From the NCBI GenBank assembly GCA_032164295.1, contig JAJHTX010000013.1, positions 620,001-684,000 on the forward strand: a stretch of 64,000 bases of DNA. The letters are read 5' to 3'. Below the pieces are notes generated by a model that saw only the letters and a list, made by a program, of their open reading frames with translations, searched no databases and had not been told where the DNA came from. Shown here piece by piece: positions 23,401-32,290 of this stretch. A program made the position numbers and the translations under genes. Every line of letters starts with the position of its first letter. Position 1 is the stretch's first letter. The DNA comes from Inonotus obliquus. Lineage: Eukaryota; Basidiomycota; Agaricomycetes; Hymenochaetales; Hymenochaetaceae.

Positions 23401-23962
23401 AGATTTCAGGGAAGTCATCAAGCCAGGACTCAAAGAAATCTGAGCACGTACGCGTATCAGCCCGCAGTAAAGTAGGGAAATCGGACCATCTCCCAGTTGC
23501 ATTGACATCCGCTCCAATAACCGTACGGGCAGGGAAACCTTGGGTGAAACGGCGTGACGTAGCGTCCCAGGTAGACATGTGTGTTGTATATGGGCAGTAT
23601 ACCGAGAAGATGTGTATGTCTCCAGTGTCAAAGTGCAACTCGACATGAACCATTGTATCAAGCGGGACGTCCGTGTGCTGAGACCATCGAATGCCGTTCG
23701 GGACTGCTATTGCTACCCATGGGTTCGATCCAGCAGCCAGGATGATTCTGTGACCGTTAAATAGAGGAGCTCCAGTGTCCTGGACTTCTCGCTCGCCGGT
23801 AGTTCTCGCAACGCCAACCATGGAGACTGGAACCTCCTGGATGCACCATACATCCAGATCCCACGCAGATAGGACCTGCCTTTGCAGCTTATGCTGAGCC
23901 ATAAATAAAGCAAGACGCGAACGACCAGCATTATAAGATATGATTCGGAGTTCGCCCTTCAT
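20438..23962 (-). CDS. LINE ORF2 (endonuclease and reverse transcriptase), copy E1
   Basis: This frame of 1174 aa is uninterrupted. The N-terminal ~235 residues are an AP-like endonuclease: ISYNAGRSR, WCIQEV, a GADVNATGRWSD motif near residue 150 and a THPDVMFF near the end. The reverse transcriptase covers about 420-720, with APGPSGMSF, YPLDTPRAYRPICVEEVLAK, the motif A stretch GFDIQGFFD, motif B GVPQGSPMSP and an FFYMDD active site near 652. The C-terminus has a C-x2-C-x7-H-x4-C finger (about 1122-1138). The middle part (about 850-1100) has no domain I can name and no clear RNase H. The start ATG overlaps the ORF1 stop in TAATG. The protein is open, but its partner ORF1 in this copy is broken. 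The family is Tad-like or a related fungal LINE clade by inference. Confidence 0.92.
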   Translation of the reverse strand: MKGELRIISYNAGRSRLALFMAQHKLQRQVLSAWDLDVWCIQEVPVSMVGVARTTGEREVQDTGAPLFNGHRIILAAGSNPWVAIAVPNGIRWSQHTDVPLDTMVHVELHFDTGDIHIFSVYCPYTTHMSTWDATSRRFTQGFPARTVIGADVNATGRWSDFPTLLRADTRTCSDFFESWLDDFPEISCADDPRVITCHGMQRGSGTHPDVMFFTPGTLPDLRSTWRAVRNTGTARQHKILVADFTGVFNRASLVRMGIPNDKAEAWAAELEYMVPSVFWEDSFRSEASVSAWVSRFWTSAQQATSALTYETTSQRKEKWWDEECDRRVRENAPDLLFWLRDRREAWYCKRREEAGNASPWSFHRAGLPRRKVNIPSLVAPFRAVRHVEIAQAFRQHYFPERRDSIVDVPLRSIGRQHDITESEVLIALSGMPTNSAPGPSGMSFQALEWVIRRHLACFTHLFNGMIDTGCFPAELKRSVVAMVRKPKPYPLDTPRAYRPICVEEVLAKVFERVIATRLQAMLHYNPLFDKRQFGGRRGASVMTAWHALLAASQDEEETYAMVGFDIQGFFDTVRPEVLRNSLDELGVPQSWTNVITRFTEQRQIAFSFNGQRSAWFIKLNIGVPQGSPMSPVLANIAANIALRHLDLTLFFYMDDGLLLTHGRNAFRLLLSTQEGMRRVEAALTAIGLHIDPASIKGIVKGRHRSILNAPLNLNGMQIEWAGDVLKWLGIEMSYTGSFKPHITSRCNAAKHTWNALRWMTSRARGARLKTMRKYYQNVLVPVMAWGAPIWMTKQPELAVRFEAIHRRALMDMGDWLPLTRTDIMEVLAGVPPIVLTMAYTAETQNARIEASRLGSPPVRIEYWRSIVRRPMLPITHFPSPEHRSRWHRATAHILEHPQREQGPTVWVFSSERPRRVEVWSDNGNGMLEKQIAYQATQDLDSFSLVLVSLAKFMSLFLTHLFTYVRIIPIRIYVPVSFRTDLLSPDSTVLAIIEQFTSATAQSGAFFSFRVCPTRSFPAKPPLEEDEYVLFPAVSVNGVKISARQDTIEAWKTLLLQARTASYHTIETPSQRLIISNPRPVPIYITHATISRVGETTALRLLAGVSAIGEFMSRLTDANADCVDCEVLDTISHRLLECPRYWGFFPQARTLDWFHRFNNMLASTTRLVEVFKPP

Positions 23963-24579
23963 TAATACGTGGGCAGGGAGCCAGAATGCGAAGCGTTACT
24001 AGTGGGGCATCTGGGGCAGCGCGAATCGTTGGCCCTGTGCGGGCCCTGGCAGTTAGCGCATTTGATAACATGCTTGCACACGTTTGCGTCTGGGCAGTCG
24101 TCACATTTCTTTTCGCATAACTCCGTTTGATGAGGTTCCGCACATCGAGCACAGCGGAATAGCTCAATGCAATCCTGGTCACTGTGGCAGTAGCGCCAGC
24201 ACTTACGACACTGAATTGGTCCCGTTCTAACCTGTTGTTCCACCGCGTATTGATAGCGGCCGTAGTATCAAATGGCCCGCTTAACAATGCCGTTGTTGTG
24301 GAAAATAGCGTCCCTAGCCTTGAGTGGGTGCGAGACAGCCACGAAGACCGACGCAGTTGCCTTCCCGTTTCTGTCCACCAGACGTTGGAGGGTGGCTTCC
24401 GAGCCAGCAAAGCGAGGCGCTTCGGTGAAAGGGAATTCGACAAACACCGGATTGGATAAGCGGAGTTCTTCGGCAATCTCCACAGGTGTGTGAATCTTTC
24501 GGGTTATCGGGTGGATGATGGGGAAGCCCGGGACTATGAACTGGAAGCTTTCAACGTGAGGAACGAACTCCACTGACGT

Positions 24580-25880
24580 TAAATGTGCAAGATCGCGTCC
24601 GGTACCGGAGGTACCGAGACGAGGGGTGTATGGTTTTAAGTGGGGGAGGGCTAATACGTGCCGGTACTTAACCAGTACGGTCACGGTACTTGTTGTCTAT
24701 GAAAAGGGGGAGTTAATGGATGGGCCGGAAGTGAAGGGTATGTGATTCTGGTATGAAAAGGACAGGTTAGAATGTGGAAAAACTTCGGTACAGGTCGGTA
24801 TGGGAGAGAACGTAGCAAAACAAGAGTCTAATACCGTGGGAAAAACCTCGGTACAGGTCGGTACAGAAAGAAAGGGGTCGGTACCGTGGGAAAAATGTCG
24901 GTACAGGTCGGTACTTGAACGAACGGGTTCGGTATGTGCAGAAACGTTGTAAAACAAAAGCTCAGTACAGAAACGAAAGGTGGATGTGCAGAATACAAAG
25001 GATAACAAAATGTCGGTACCGTGGGAAAAACGTCGGTACAGGTCGGTACTGCAAGGAAACAGCTAGCACGGGGTGGTATAGCAAGAAACAGACTAGGGGA
25101 GGCTGGTGGCTGAGAGTGTTGACTGGACTGGGAAGGAAACCTGAGCCCTCACACGGGAGGCTAACTCTGAAGGTTCACTTGAGCAGAACTGGGATAGAAC
25201 TTGAGACGAAGCTGAGATGAGACTAAGAAGGGGGTGAGGAAACCCGAGCCCTCACGCTAGAGGCTAGCTCCTAAGATTACCTGGAGAGCTACTACGTACA
25301 GGAGGAGATATTTATACTACTGTACCGTAGTTAGCTCATAAATCCAAAAGGAGAAAGTAGAAAGGAAGATCAAAACAAAGAAAAGTCTGAATAAAAATGT
25401 AACAAGGAAAGTGAACATTGCAGCGCCATCAGGGGGACAACAAGAAAGGGTTAGGGAGGACAAGATACCAATGAAAACGTAGCATATAGTACCCTTGGAT
25501 GAAAAGTCCTCAGGACAAGAGATATGCGCCCCTGCTGATTGATACCGACACGTTCCTGGTGGTACCGGACCTGAAAACCTTAATGGATACTGACCCTGAG
25601 CTTCCCCAAAGAACCGGCATGCATAGTCCAACCATCAGGAATGAATACCAGAGAGGAAGACATCTGATCCATGTCATGAGAGCATGTCGAATTGTCAAAT
25701 TGTCTCGGTACCGGGTTTCTCGGCACTCGGTACTCTCGGTATTCTCGGTACCAGGTTTCTTGGCGCTCGGTACCGGTACTCTCGGCGTTCGGTATCTTGA
25801 GAAATGGGACCGACGTTTTCTCTAGGTGTGCTGGTGGATACGGGCTTGATACCGAGCTCAGCTGCACGTAGTTCTCTTCA
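24580..25880 (-). repeat. 3' LTR of the gag-only element
   Basis: This is a direct repeat of 28986-30286 with the same length (1301 bp). I counted about 19 GGTAC pentamers. A ~30-bp unit (GTGGGAAAAA followed by TCGGTACAGGTCGGTA) recurs at about 24776, 24837, 24886 and 25021. A second pair of related blocks (GAGCCCTCAC, then GAGGCTA) is at about 25140 and 25226. Confidence 0.92.
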
Positions 25881-26254
25881 TCTCCCGGGCACTTTAAATA
25901 GTGACTGTCCTCAGTCATCCTCCATAGCCAAGGTGCATCGGTAACGTGAGGCGGCACAAGGAGAGGTAAACCAAAGAGTCCTTTCTCCAACCCAATCCAT
26001 CATCGAGTTGACTCGGCATCTCCGGTACCAGTGATTAGTAAGCTTCGGTACCGGGAGTGGTAGTGGAATGCAACTGCAGTGTCATCGAATAGGAACCAAT
26101 ACCGAAATTCGAACAAAGGATAGAAGAACTTGAATAAGTGAGACAGTGGAAGAATGTATAAGATAATTTGAGAATGGGATGAGGGTATAGGTACAGAAGG
26201 TAAAACAATCAAATACCGACCGTGCAAACGGGTTTCAGAAGTAGAAGTTCAAAA
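25881..26254. other. 3' internal untranslated region of the LTR element
   Basis: This lies between the Gag stop and the 3' LTR. In element sense the last bases before the LTR are GCCCGGGAGA, a weak candidate for the polypurine tract. No coding capacity is evident. Confidence 0.4.
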
Positions 26255-28714
26255 TTATCCATAATCAGAAAGGAGAGGGTGGAATAGAAGAAAGAATAGC
26301 TGGGAAAGGAGTAGCAACCAGTCCACAGCCATACCGAGGTATGTTCCACCATTGATACCATAGCCCCGTCCGGTACCGAGCTTATGTAAGTGGTACCGAG
26401 GCGGTACTGAGAACAGGAGAGAGTCTTGCGCAGTACTCTGGTACCGGTAGTTGCTGCGAGCCGTCGCTAGTTGCTTGCCTGGGTCGGCAGGGAACGTCTG
26501 GCTGAGTTGTCCTAAAATGAGCAAGCCATAGTCGTCCTTGAACCATAGTCCATCACGTGTACCAGATACCGACGACCCCTTGGTGCTTGTAGAATTTACG
26601 GTCGCCACGTTTCTCAACTCGAGAGCCCTTACTGAAGTACCGGAAATGCTTTGATGGGTCGTAGAATGAGTTCCAAGAGCTGCTGCCACCACTGAACGAA
26701 CTACCGAGCCAATACCAGGGGGTTGGTACCGATGCCGAGAGAAAAGTACCGGTACCGGTACCGGAAATCGATCGAATAAGCCAAAACGTGCAACTTCTCC
26801 AATACCGATAGAAGCTCTACTAGTTCCAGTAGATGTCGTACAGCTGACCTGAGACTCCTGAGCTGAATTCTGCCTGACACCATAGTCCAAATGGCTGGCG
26901 TCTACCGACTCGATGTGGCTGTGCCCGGTACCGAGAGGCTGGGGAATCCCGGGTGACGAGACTCGCATGGGGGAGCAACCAATAAACGCCTTTCGAAATT
27001 CATATACCGGATCCAAAACCTGAGGATGAGCACCGACTAGACAAAAGATTGACATGGGGGCCTTCCTAGCTATCCCAACGACTGGGAGAATGGGTACCGA
27101 AGATTCTGGAGCATGTACTGGGGCCTCGACGATTGCATTCTGCACTGGAACGATTGGTACCGGGGACTTGACAATTTCATCTGGCACCAGAATAACTGGT
27201 ACCGGAGCCACCAATGACACTAACGAGTCATCAGCTGGATCCATATCCTGACTGATACCAGGGTCCGGTATGTGGCTGTGCACCTCAATTCCGATTGATA
27301 CTCGATGCTCGTCCACCAGACGTATGCCTTCTAGACACTGCATTACTTCCTGACCTAACACGTCTCCTCCTGCAACCGAATCCGCTGGTCCTTCTTCAAC
27401 TAACGACCTGGAGCTGAGTACCGGGAGATCTTCTTCCTTCTCTGACGGCTCTCCTGCTGCCTCGGTACCAACTGTATACGCACTCCTGGGACCTCCACAC
27501 TCAACTGAAACCAACTCGCTCATCTGCCTTCTAAGCTCCTGCGACAACGCCAACAACTCGCGTTGAGATACCGTAAGCCCAGATCCAAGAGGCTGATCTA
27601 CCGGGGCCAGTACCGGAGACTTCCAGCCAGCTACCGAGGGCTCATACACATCTTCTTTGGGTTTCGGGAGTGGGTCCGGCATTGCTAAGACTCTGCTGGG
27701 AGACGTGTCCTCCATATAGTAGTACTCCGGTATGGATGATCTCTCGGCACTCCGGTACTCCGGTACTTGTGATCTCTCGGCACTCCGGTACTTCCTCCTG
27801 CGTGCTTCCTCTGCCTTCCTTCGAGCCTCCTCAAGCAGAATCTCCAACCTAATGACCTCCTGATCATCTCCTACCTCCTCTGCAATTCTCTGCCTTGCAA
27901 CTGGGGACTCTCGGCGTTGCTGGATCGGTACCGAGACTGATACCGGAGGTGAATGGGCCACAACTACGTTTACCGAAGGCAACTCCAATGGTTCCAGTAA
28001 CAACTGCTGCTCCTGCTCCAGTTCCTCTACCTGTAACTGAAGGACCTGCAACGTCTTCCAGAGTGTACCAAGCTCCGGCTTCTCCTCGACTGGCTGCGAC
28101 TCAGCATTACGTAATCCGGTACGAGGTGATTCATCAAAAAAGTCGGTACCGAGAACGTAATCAGCATGCTTATGGATCTGCTCCACTGTATATGTCGTTC
28201 CAGGCTGGGGATCGGCTTCTTTTGTCTCGAGACGTAAACGAATGCGATCCCGAAGGCTACCGGTGAATACTGAGAAGTAGTACTGGGCTGCTTCCTCTAC
28301 CGAGAGGGTACCGAGACTCTTCAGATAGCTCCAATGCACGAAAAATTCGTTCCGGTACTGGGCCAGATCGAGTCGTGTCTTGATCCCTTCGCATCTCCAG
28401 AACTCTACAAGCTGAGCAACATCTTCTCGAGTATACCGGGCTCCTTCAGACAAAATTGGGTAAAACGACTTGATAGCTGCTTTGGCCTTCGACCAATCGG
28501 TAGCGGTATCTGACGCATCTGGTGAGGTCTTCCAAAGCTCGGCTACGGTGCGAGATGCATAGTATCCAGCATACCAAATCATCTGGGCTGGGTCTAGGTT
28601 GTATTCAGCAGCTAGGTACTCTATGTCTTCAAGGTACCGGGGCAGTTCTCGTGGTTCGGTACCATCGAACGAAGGAGTGTCTTCGGTTCCGCGTCTGGGA
28701 GGACGTGCGACCAT
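26255..28714 (-). CDS. Gag-like protein of the LTR element
   Basis: This 819-aa frame begins MVARPPRRGTEDTPSFDGTE. Residues ~15-200 look like a Ty3/Gypsy-type Gag capsid region: FDGTEPRELPRYLEDIEYL, WSKAKAAIKSFYP, ARYTREDVAQLVEFWR, LDLAQYRNEFFVHW and YFSVFTGSLRDRIRLRL. Predicted coiled-coil stretches follow (about 218-250 and 285-315, EEARRKAEEARRRKY). The rest is Pro/Ser/Val-rich low complexity. A short internal duplication (YRSAERS) is visible near residue 315. No CCHC knuckle and no aspartic protease motif are seen, and the end is a Leu/Phe-rich hydrophobic stretch. Many Gly-Thr, Val-Pro and Tyr-Arg pairs are simply the translations of GGTACC-containing DNA. It probably supplies or imitates the capsid that packages the element RNA. 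Confidence 0.7.
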   Translation of the reverse strand: MVARPPRRGTEDTPSFDGTEPRELPRYLEDIEYLAAEYNLDPAQMIWYAGYYASRTVAELWKTSPDASDTATDWSKAKAAIKSFYPILSEGARYTREDVAQLVEFWRCEGIKTRLDLAQYRNEFFVHWSYLKSLGTLSVEEAAQYYFSVFTGSLRDRIRLRLETKEADPQPGTTYTVEQIHKHADYVLGTDFFDESPRTGLRNAESQPVEEKPELGTLWKTLQVLQLQVEELEQEQQLLLEPLELPSVNVVVAHSPPVSVSVPIQQRRESPVARQRIAEEVGDDQEVIRLEILLEEARRKAEEARRRKYRSAERSQVPEYRSAERSSIPEYYYMEDTSPSRVLAMPDPLPKPKEDVYEPSVAGWKSPVLAPVDQPLGSGLTVSQRELLALSQELRRQMSELVSVECGGPRSAYTVGTEAAGEPSEKEEDLPVLSSRSLVEEGPADSVAGGDVLGQEVMQCLEGIRLVDEHRVSIGIEVHSHIPDPGISQDMDPADDSLVSLVAPVPVILVPDEIVKSPVPIVPVQNAIVEAPVHAPESSVPILPVVGIARKAPMSIFCLVGAHPQVLDPVYEFRKAFIGCSPMRVSSPGIPQPLGTGHSHIESVDASHLDYGVRQNSAQESQVSCTTSTGTSRASIGIGEVARFGLFDRFPVPVPVLFSRHRYQPPGIGSVVRSVVAAALGTHSTTHQSISGTSVRALELRNVATVNSTSTKGSSVSGTRDGLWFKDDYGLLILGQLSQTFPADPGKQLATARSNYRYQSTAQDSLLFSVPPRYHLHKLGTGRGYGINGGTYLGMAVDWLLLLSQLFFLLFHPLLSDYG

Positions 28715-28966
28715 CTTGCTAGAATCGAATTACTTCTCGATGGGACTGTAGTGGTAATAAAATTAACTGAAAGGGGGAATGAACTAATGGCTGGGGGACT
28801 GCGAAATGATGATAAAGGTGGAAGCTACTCTCCGGTACCGAGGTACCGGTCTGCCGAGACTTTTACTGAGACGAAACTGGACAAAGCAAACTGTCGGTAT
28901 TGAAAGGGAATGAAAGAGGAGTAGTCAGAATAATCAATTAGACAACAAGGCACCTTGAAAACCCTC

Positions 28967-28983
28967 CCTCGCGGTGGGCTCCA
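28967..28983 (-). other. Candidate primer-binding site of the LTR element
   Basis: Two bases inside the 5' LTR, in element sense, the sequence reads TGGAGCCCACCGCGAGG. Its complement ends in CCA and looks like a tRNA acceptor end (CGCGGTGGGCTCCA). The tRNA was not identified. Confidence 0.5.
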
Positions 28984-28985
28984 GA

Positions 28986-30286
28986 TAAATGTGCGAGATC
29001 GCGTCCGGTACCGGAGGTACCGAGACGAGGGGTGTATGGTTTTAAGTGGGGGAGGGCTAATACGTGCCGGTACTTAACCAGTACGGTCACGGTACTTGTT
29101 GTCTATGAAAAGGGGGAGTTAATGGATGGGCCGGAAGTGAAGGGTATGTGATTCTGGTATGAAAAGGACAGGTTAGAATGTGGAAAAACTTCGGTACAGG
29201 TCGGTATGGGAGAGAACGTAGCAAAACAAGAGTCTAATACCGTGGGAAAAACCTCGGTACAGGTCGGTACAGAAAGAAAGGGGTCGGTACCATGGGAAAA
29301 ATGTCGGTACAGGTCGGTACTTGAACGAACGGGTTCGGTATGTGCAGAAACGTTGTAAAACAAAAGCTCAGTACAGAAACGAAAGGTGGATGTGCAGAAT
29401 ACAAAGGATAACAAAATGTCGGTACCGTGGGAAAAACGTCGGTACAGGTCGGTACTGCAAGGAAACAGCTAGCACGGGGTGGTATAGCAAGAAACAGACT
29501 AGGGGAGGCTGGTGGCTGAGAGTGTTGACTGGACTGGGAAGGAAACCTGAGCCCTCACACGGGAGGCTAACTCTGAAGGTTCACTTGAGCAGAACTGGGA
29601 TAGAACTTGAGACGAAGCTGAGATGAGACTAAGAAGGGGGTGAGGAAACCCGAGCCCTCACGCTAGAGGCTAGCTCCTAAGATTACCTGGAGAGCTACTA
29701 CGTACAGGAGGAGATATTTATACTACTGTACCGTAGTTAGCTCATAAATCCAAAAGGAGAAAGTAGAAAGGAAGATCAAAACAAAGAAAAGTCTGAATAA
29801 AAATGTAACAAGGAAAGTGAACATTGCAGCGCCATCAGGGGGACAACAAGAAAGGGTTAGGGAGGACAAGATACCAATGAAAACGTAGCATATAGTACCC
29901 TTGGATGAAAAGTCCTCAGGACAAGAGATATGCGCCCCTGCTGATTGATACCGACACGTTCCTGGTGGTACCGGACCTGAAAACCTTAATGGATACTGAC
30001 CCTGAGCTTCCCCAAAGAACCGGCATGCATAGTCCAACCATCAGGAATGAATACCAGAGAGGAAGACATCTGATCCATGTCATGAGAGCATGTCGAATTG
30101 TCAAATTGTCTCGGTACCGGGTTTCTCGGCACTCGGTACTCTCGGTATTCTCGGTACCGGGTTTCTTGGCGCTCGGTACCGGTACTCTCGGCGTTCGGTA
30201 TCTTGAGAAATGGGACCGACGTTTTCTCTAGGTGTGCTGGTGGATACGGGCTTGATACCGAGCTCAGCTGCACGTAGTTCTCTTCA
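28986..30286 (-). repeat. 5' LTR of the gag-only element
   Basis: This copy is the same length as the 24580-25880 copy. Differences I noticed are GCGAG for GCAAG near the start, ACCATGGG for ACCGTGGG near 29289, and ACCGGG for ACCAGG near 30158. The element-sense promoter should lie here. The GGTAC-containing units are candidate enhancer repeats, by inference only. Confidence 0.92.
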
Positions 30287-32022
30287 ACGTCATGGCGTCA
30301 GATGTAACGCGCAGTTTCTTCTGAAGCTCCTCGGCCCAGACCGGACCATATTCTGCAATATCCGGCCGCGCGTCAACCTCAATGTTGAAGTCTCCTTTGA
30401 GACTCCACTGACCCTTTCGTAACGTAATAGCGCCTCCCTTATTGGGAGTCGGCTTGGAGGCTCGAGCCGCGATGTACATCTCCTCTCGTGAAAGAGAGAG
30501 GTGAGGTTTGATACGGAAACCCAGAGTCGCAGCCACCTTTGCCTTGTTCTGGCGAGCCTGGTTGATGGTAATGGGCTTCTTCTTCTTAGCCGGAGCTGCC
30601 GCGTCAGCGGGACGTCCCGCCGCCTGGGCGTAGGAATGGGAGGCCGCGTTCTTCTTGGTGACCTGGACAAAGGGTTGAGCTGCCGGAGCCAGAGCCGGGA
30701 TGTACCTTATGTAACGGTCCGGAATACCGTGTGACTCATTTGCCGAGTTAATCGCGTCTACATCGATAACGTCAGCGGGCGGGTTCTGCGGAACCTGTCT
30801 CCCCTTGCCTTTTCCAGGCCTAGGAGGGGCAACCACCTGGTGGGTAGTATTATGCGTGACCTGCGCGCCGGGGGCCACTACCTGCTCGCCCGGGCGTCGA
30901 TTAGCGGTCACAATCTGGGGTGCTTTATGCTGTCCACCTCCCGGGGCAGCACCCTGCGCAGCGGGGGGTTGTGCCCACCGAGACACCTGGAGCCCTTGGA
31001 CTCCTATGGTCGTCTGGTGGACGGGACCCGGCAAACGTCCCTGTTCAACCTTCTTTAGCCTCTCCCCTAGTACGGCTAACTGCTTCCTAGTCTCATCCGC
31101 CGCCTCCCGTGCCTATCGTCCGGCCACCATCTGCTCCTCACTCATCAGCTTGAGGCGGTCCAGGATAGCATACATCTGCAGGTCAACATCCTTCCCGTGA
31201 GTCGGGTAGACGGCCGGCGTGATGGCGCAGTCGTCGGCCAGGTGACGTAAGCCGTCCTCGAAGCCGCCCGGAAAGAGGGACTCCTTTGAATATCCCCCGG
31301 AAAAGCCCCACATGAAGCGGTCCATAACGTCGTTCTGGGCGAACGGGCTGTCTTCCCGAGACTGGGAGATGGCCAAGAATAACATGGCTGTGACCTTGCC
31401 GAGGGTAAAACCCATCTGTTCGTAGTTATGCGCTGCAGAGCCCGGTTGCGACCCGACTGATTCAGCGACCAATTCCGGGGTACGGAGTTCCGCTTCCACC
31501 CGATCAAACACTTCTCCCACATATGTGTAGGTTCTCTTGTAGGCGGCCTGTGCGTCAAAAACGCTTTCCACCTCCATCTGTTCATCCCACGTCTTCTTCC
31601 CAGGCTCAGGGGCCTCCCTAGCCGGAGCCTCCCCTGATGCCTTACGTTTCCCTAGGCGTTTCGCCAGGGCATCTTGAGCATTGAGAGCGTCTGCCACTGC
31701 TGTGTCTACGCTGTTACCCGTGGGAACGTCCCAGCCTGAGTCTGCTGTGTGTGCCCGCAGGTCCTCCAAGGATTCCTGGGACATCTGAGACCTCACCAAA
31801 GCAGGGTCCGGGACGAAAGACGGTGCCCCCACAGACTGAGAGACACGGCCGATGGCAGGTTTCGGTGGCGCAGGGGGTGCCCCTTTGCTAGACAATGCTG
31901 CCTGAATATGTTTCACTCCTCCTCTAGTCACCGATCGCAAGCTACGAGACTCGCCATTATCAGACATGGCGGTAAGAGAGAAAGTGGTGTGGGTTCAACA
32001 ATATTTCATTTGTAATAATAAG

Positions 32023-32039
32023 AATGACTTGTGGTCATT
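32023..32039 (-). other. 3' tail hairpin of E2
   Basis: In element sense AATGAC-CACAA-GTCATT. Relative to E1, the fifth pair changed from G-C to A-T on both sides and the sixth from T-G to C-G, so pairing is kept. Confidence 0.75.
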
Positions 32040-32290
32040 TACATACTAAGCCTAGCAGGGTAAACTAAAACGAGCAAAACAAAAGAAGACCTCCCACATC
32101 TCAAGTGAGAAAAACGGGTACAGTCAGAAACCTCCCACATTCCAAAAAAGAAAACGGGTACAGTTAGAAACCTCCCACATTCCACACAAGAAAAACGAGT
32201 ACAGTCACCCTCCGCTCTGTTCTTCGCTGTAACCAAGAGTCGGGACAAAGAAAACGTCACCCCCGCGGGGATGTAAAACCGTATCCTACT

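Larger units (their letters stand above)
24580..30286 (-). mobile_element. Gag-only LTR retrotransposon inserted in LINE E1 ORF1
   Basis: The element is 5707 bp: two 1301-bp LTRs around a 3105-bp interior. The 4-bp target duplication ACGT is at 24576-24579 and 30287-30290. The interior encodes one Gag-like frame on the minus strand and no protease, reverse transcriptase, RNase H or integrase that I can find, so the element must be mobilised in trans. I saw only three differences between the LTRs by eye, which suggests recent insertion. In element sense the LTRs start TGAAGAG and end CATTTA, so the 3' end is not the usual CA. GGTAC is greatly over-represented throughout. Removing the element restores the ORF1 length of sister copies. 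Confidence 0.9.
23962..31967 (-). pseudogene. LINE ORF1 (Gag-like), copy E1, split and with two stops
   Basis: The 5' part lies at about 30287-31967 and the 3' part at 23962-24579, with the LTR retrotransposon between. The span minus 5707 bp (element) and 4 bp (target duplication) is exactly 2295 bp, the length of the intact ORF1 in E2. Two further breaks exist. A TAG stands at 31113-31115 where the other copies have CAG, and a TGA stands at 24268-24270 where they have CGA (RYYGRYQYAVEQ region). Both are C-to-T on the coding strand. The zinc knuckles downstream of the TGA are preserved. Confidence 0.9.
20130..31988 (-). mobile_element. LINE copy E1, interrupted by an LTR retrotransposon
   Basis: This is a full-length copy with a 3' UTR (20130-20437), ORF2 and ORF1, in which ORF1 is split by the LTR element at 24580-30286. 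ORF2 is open. ORF1 carries two nonsense codons besides the insertion. Without the LTR element and one ACGT duplication it is 6148 bp long. Confidence 0.9.

Noticed and set aside
24915..25631. Small frames inside the LTRs (about 100 aa each, duplicated at 29321-30037)
   Set aside because: They occur in both LTRs only because the LTRs are nearly identical, and their composition follows the GGTAC-rich repeats.
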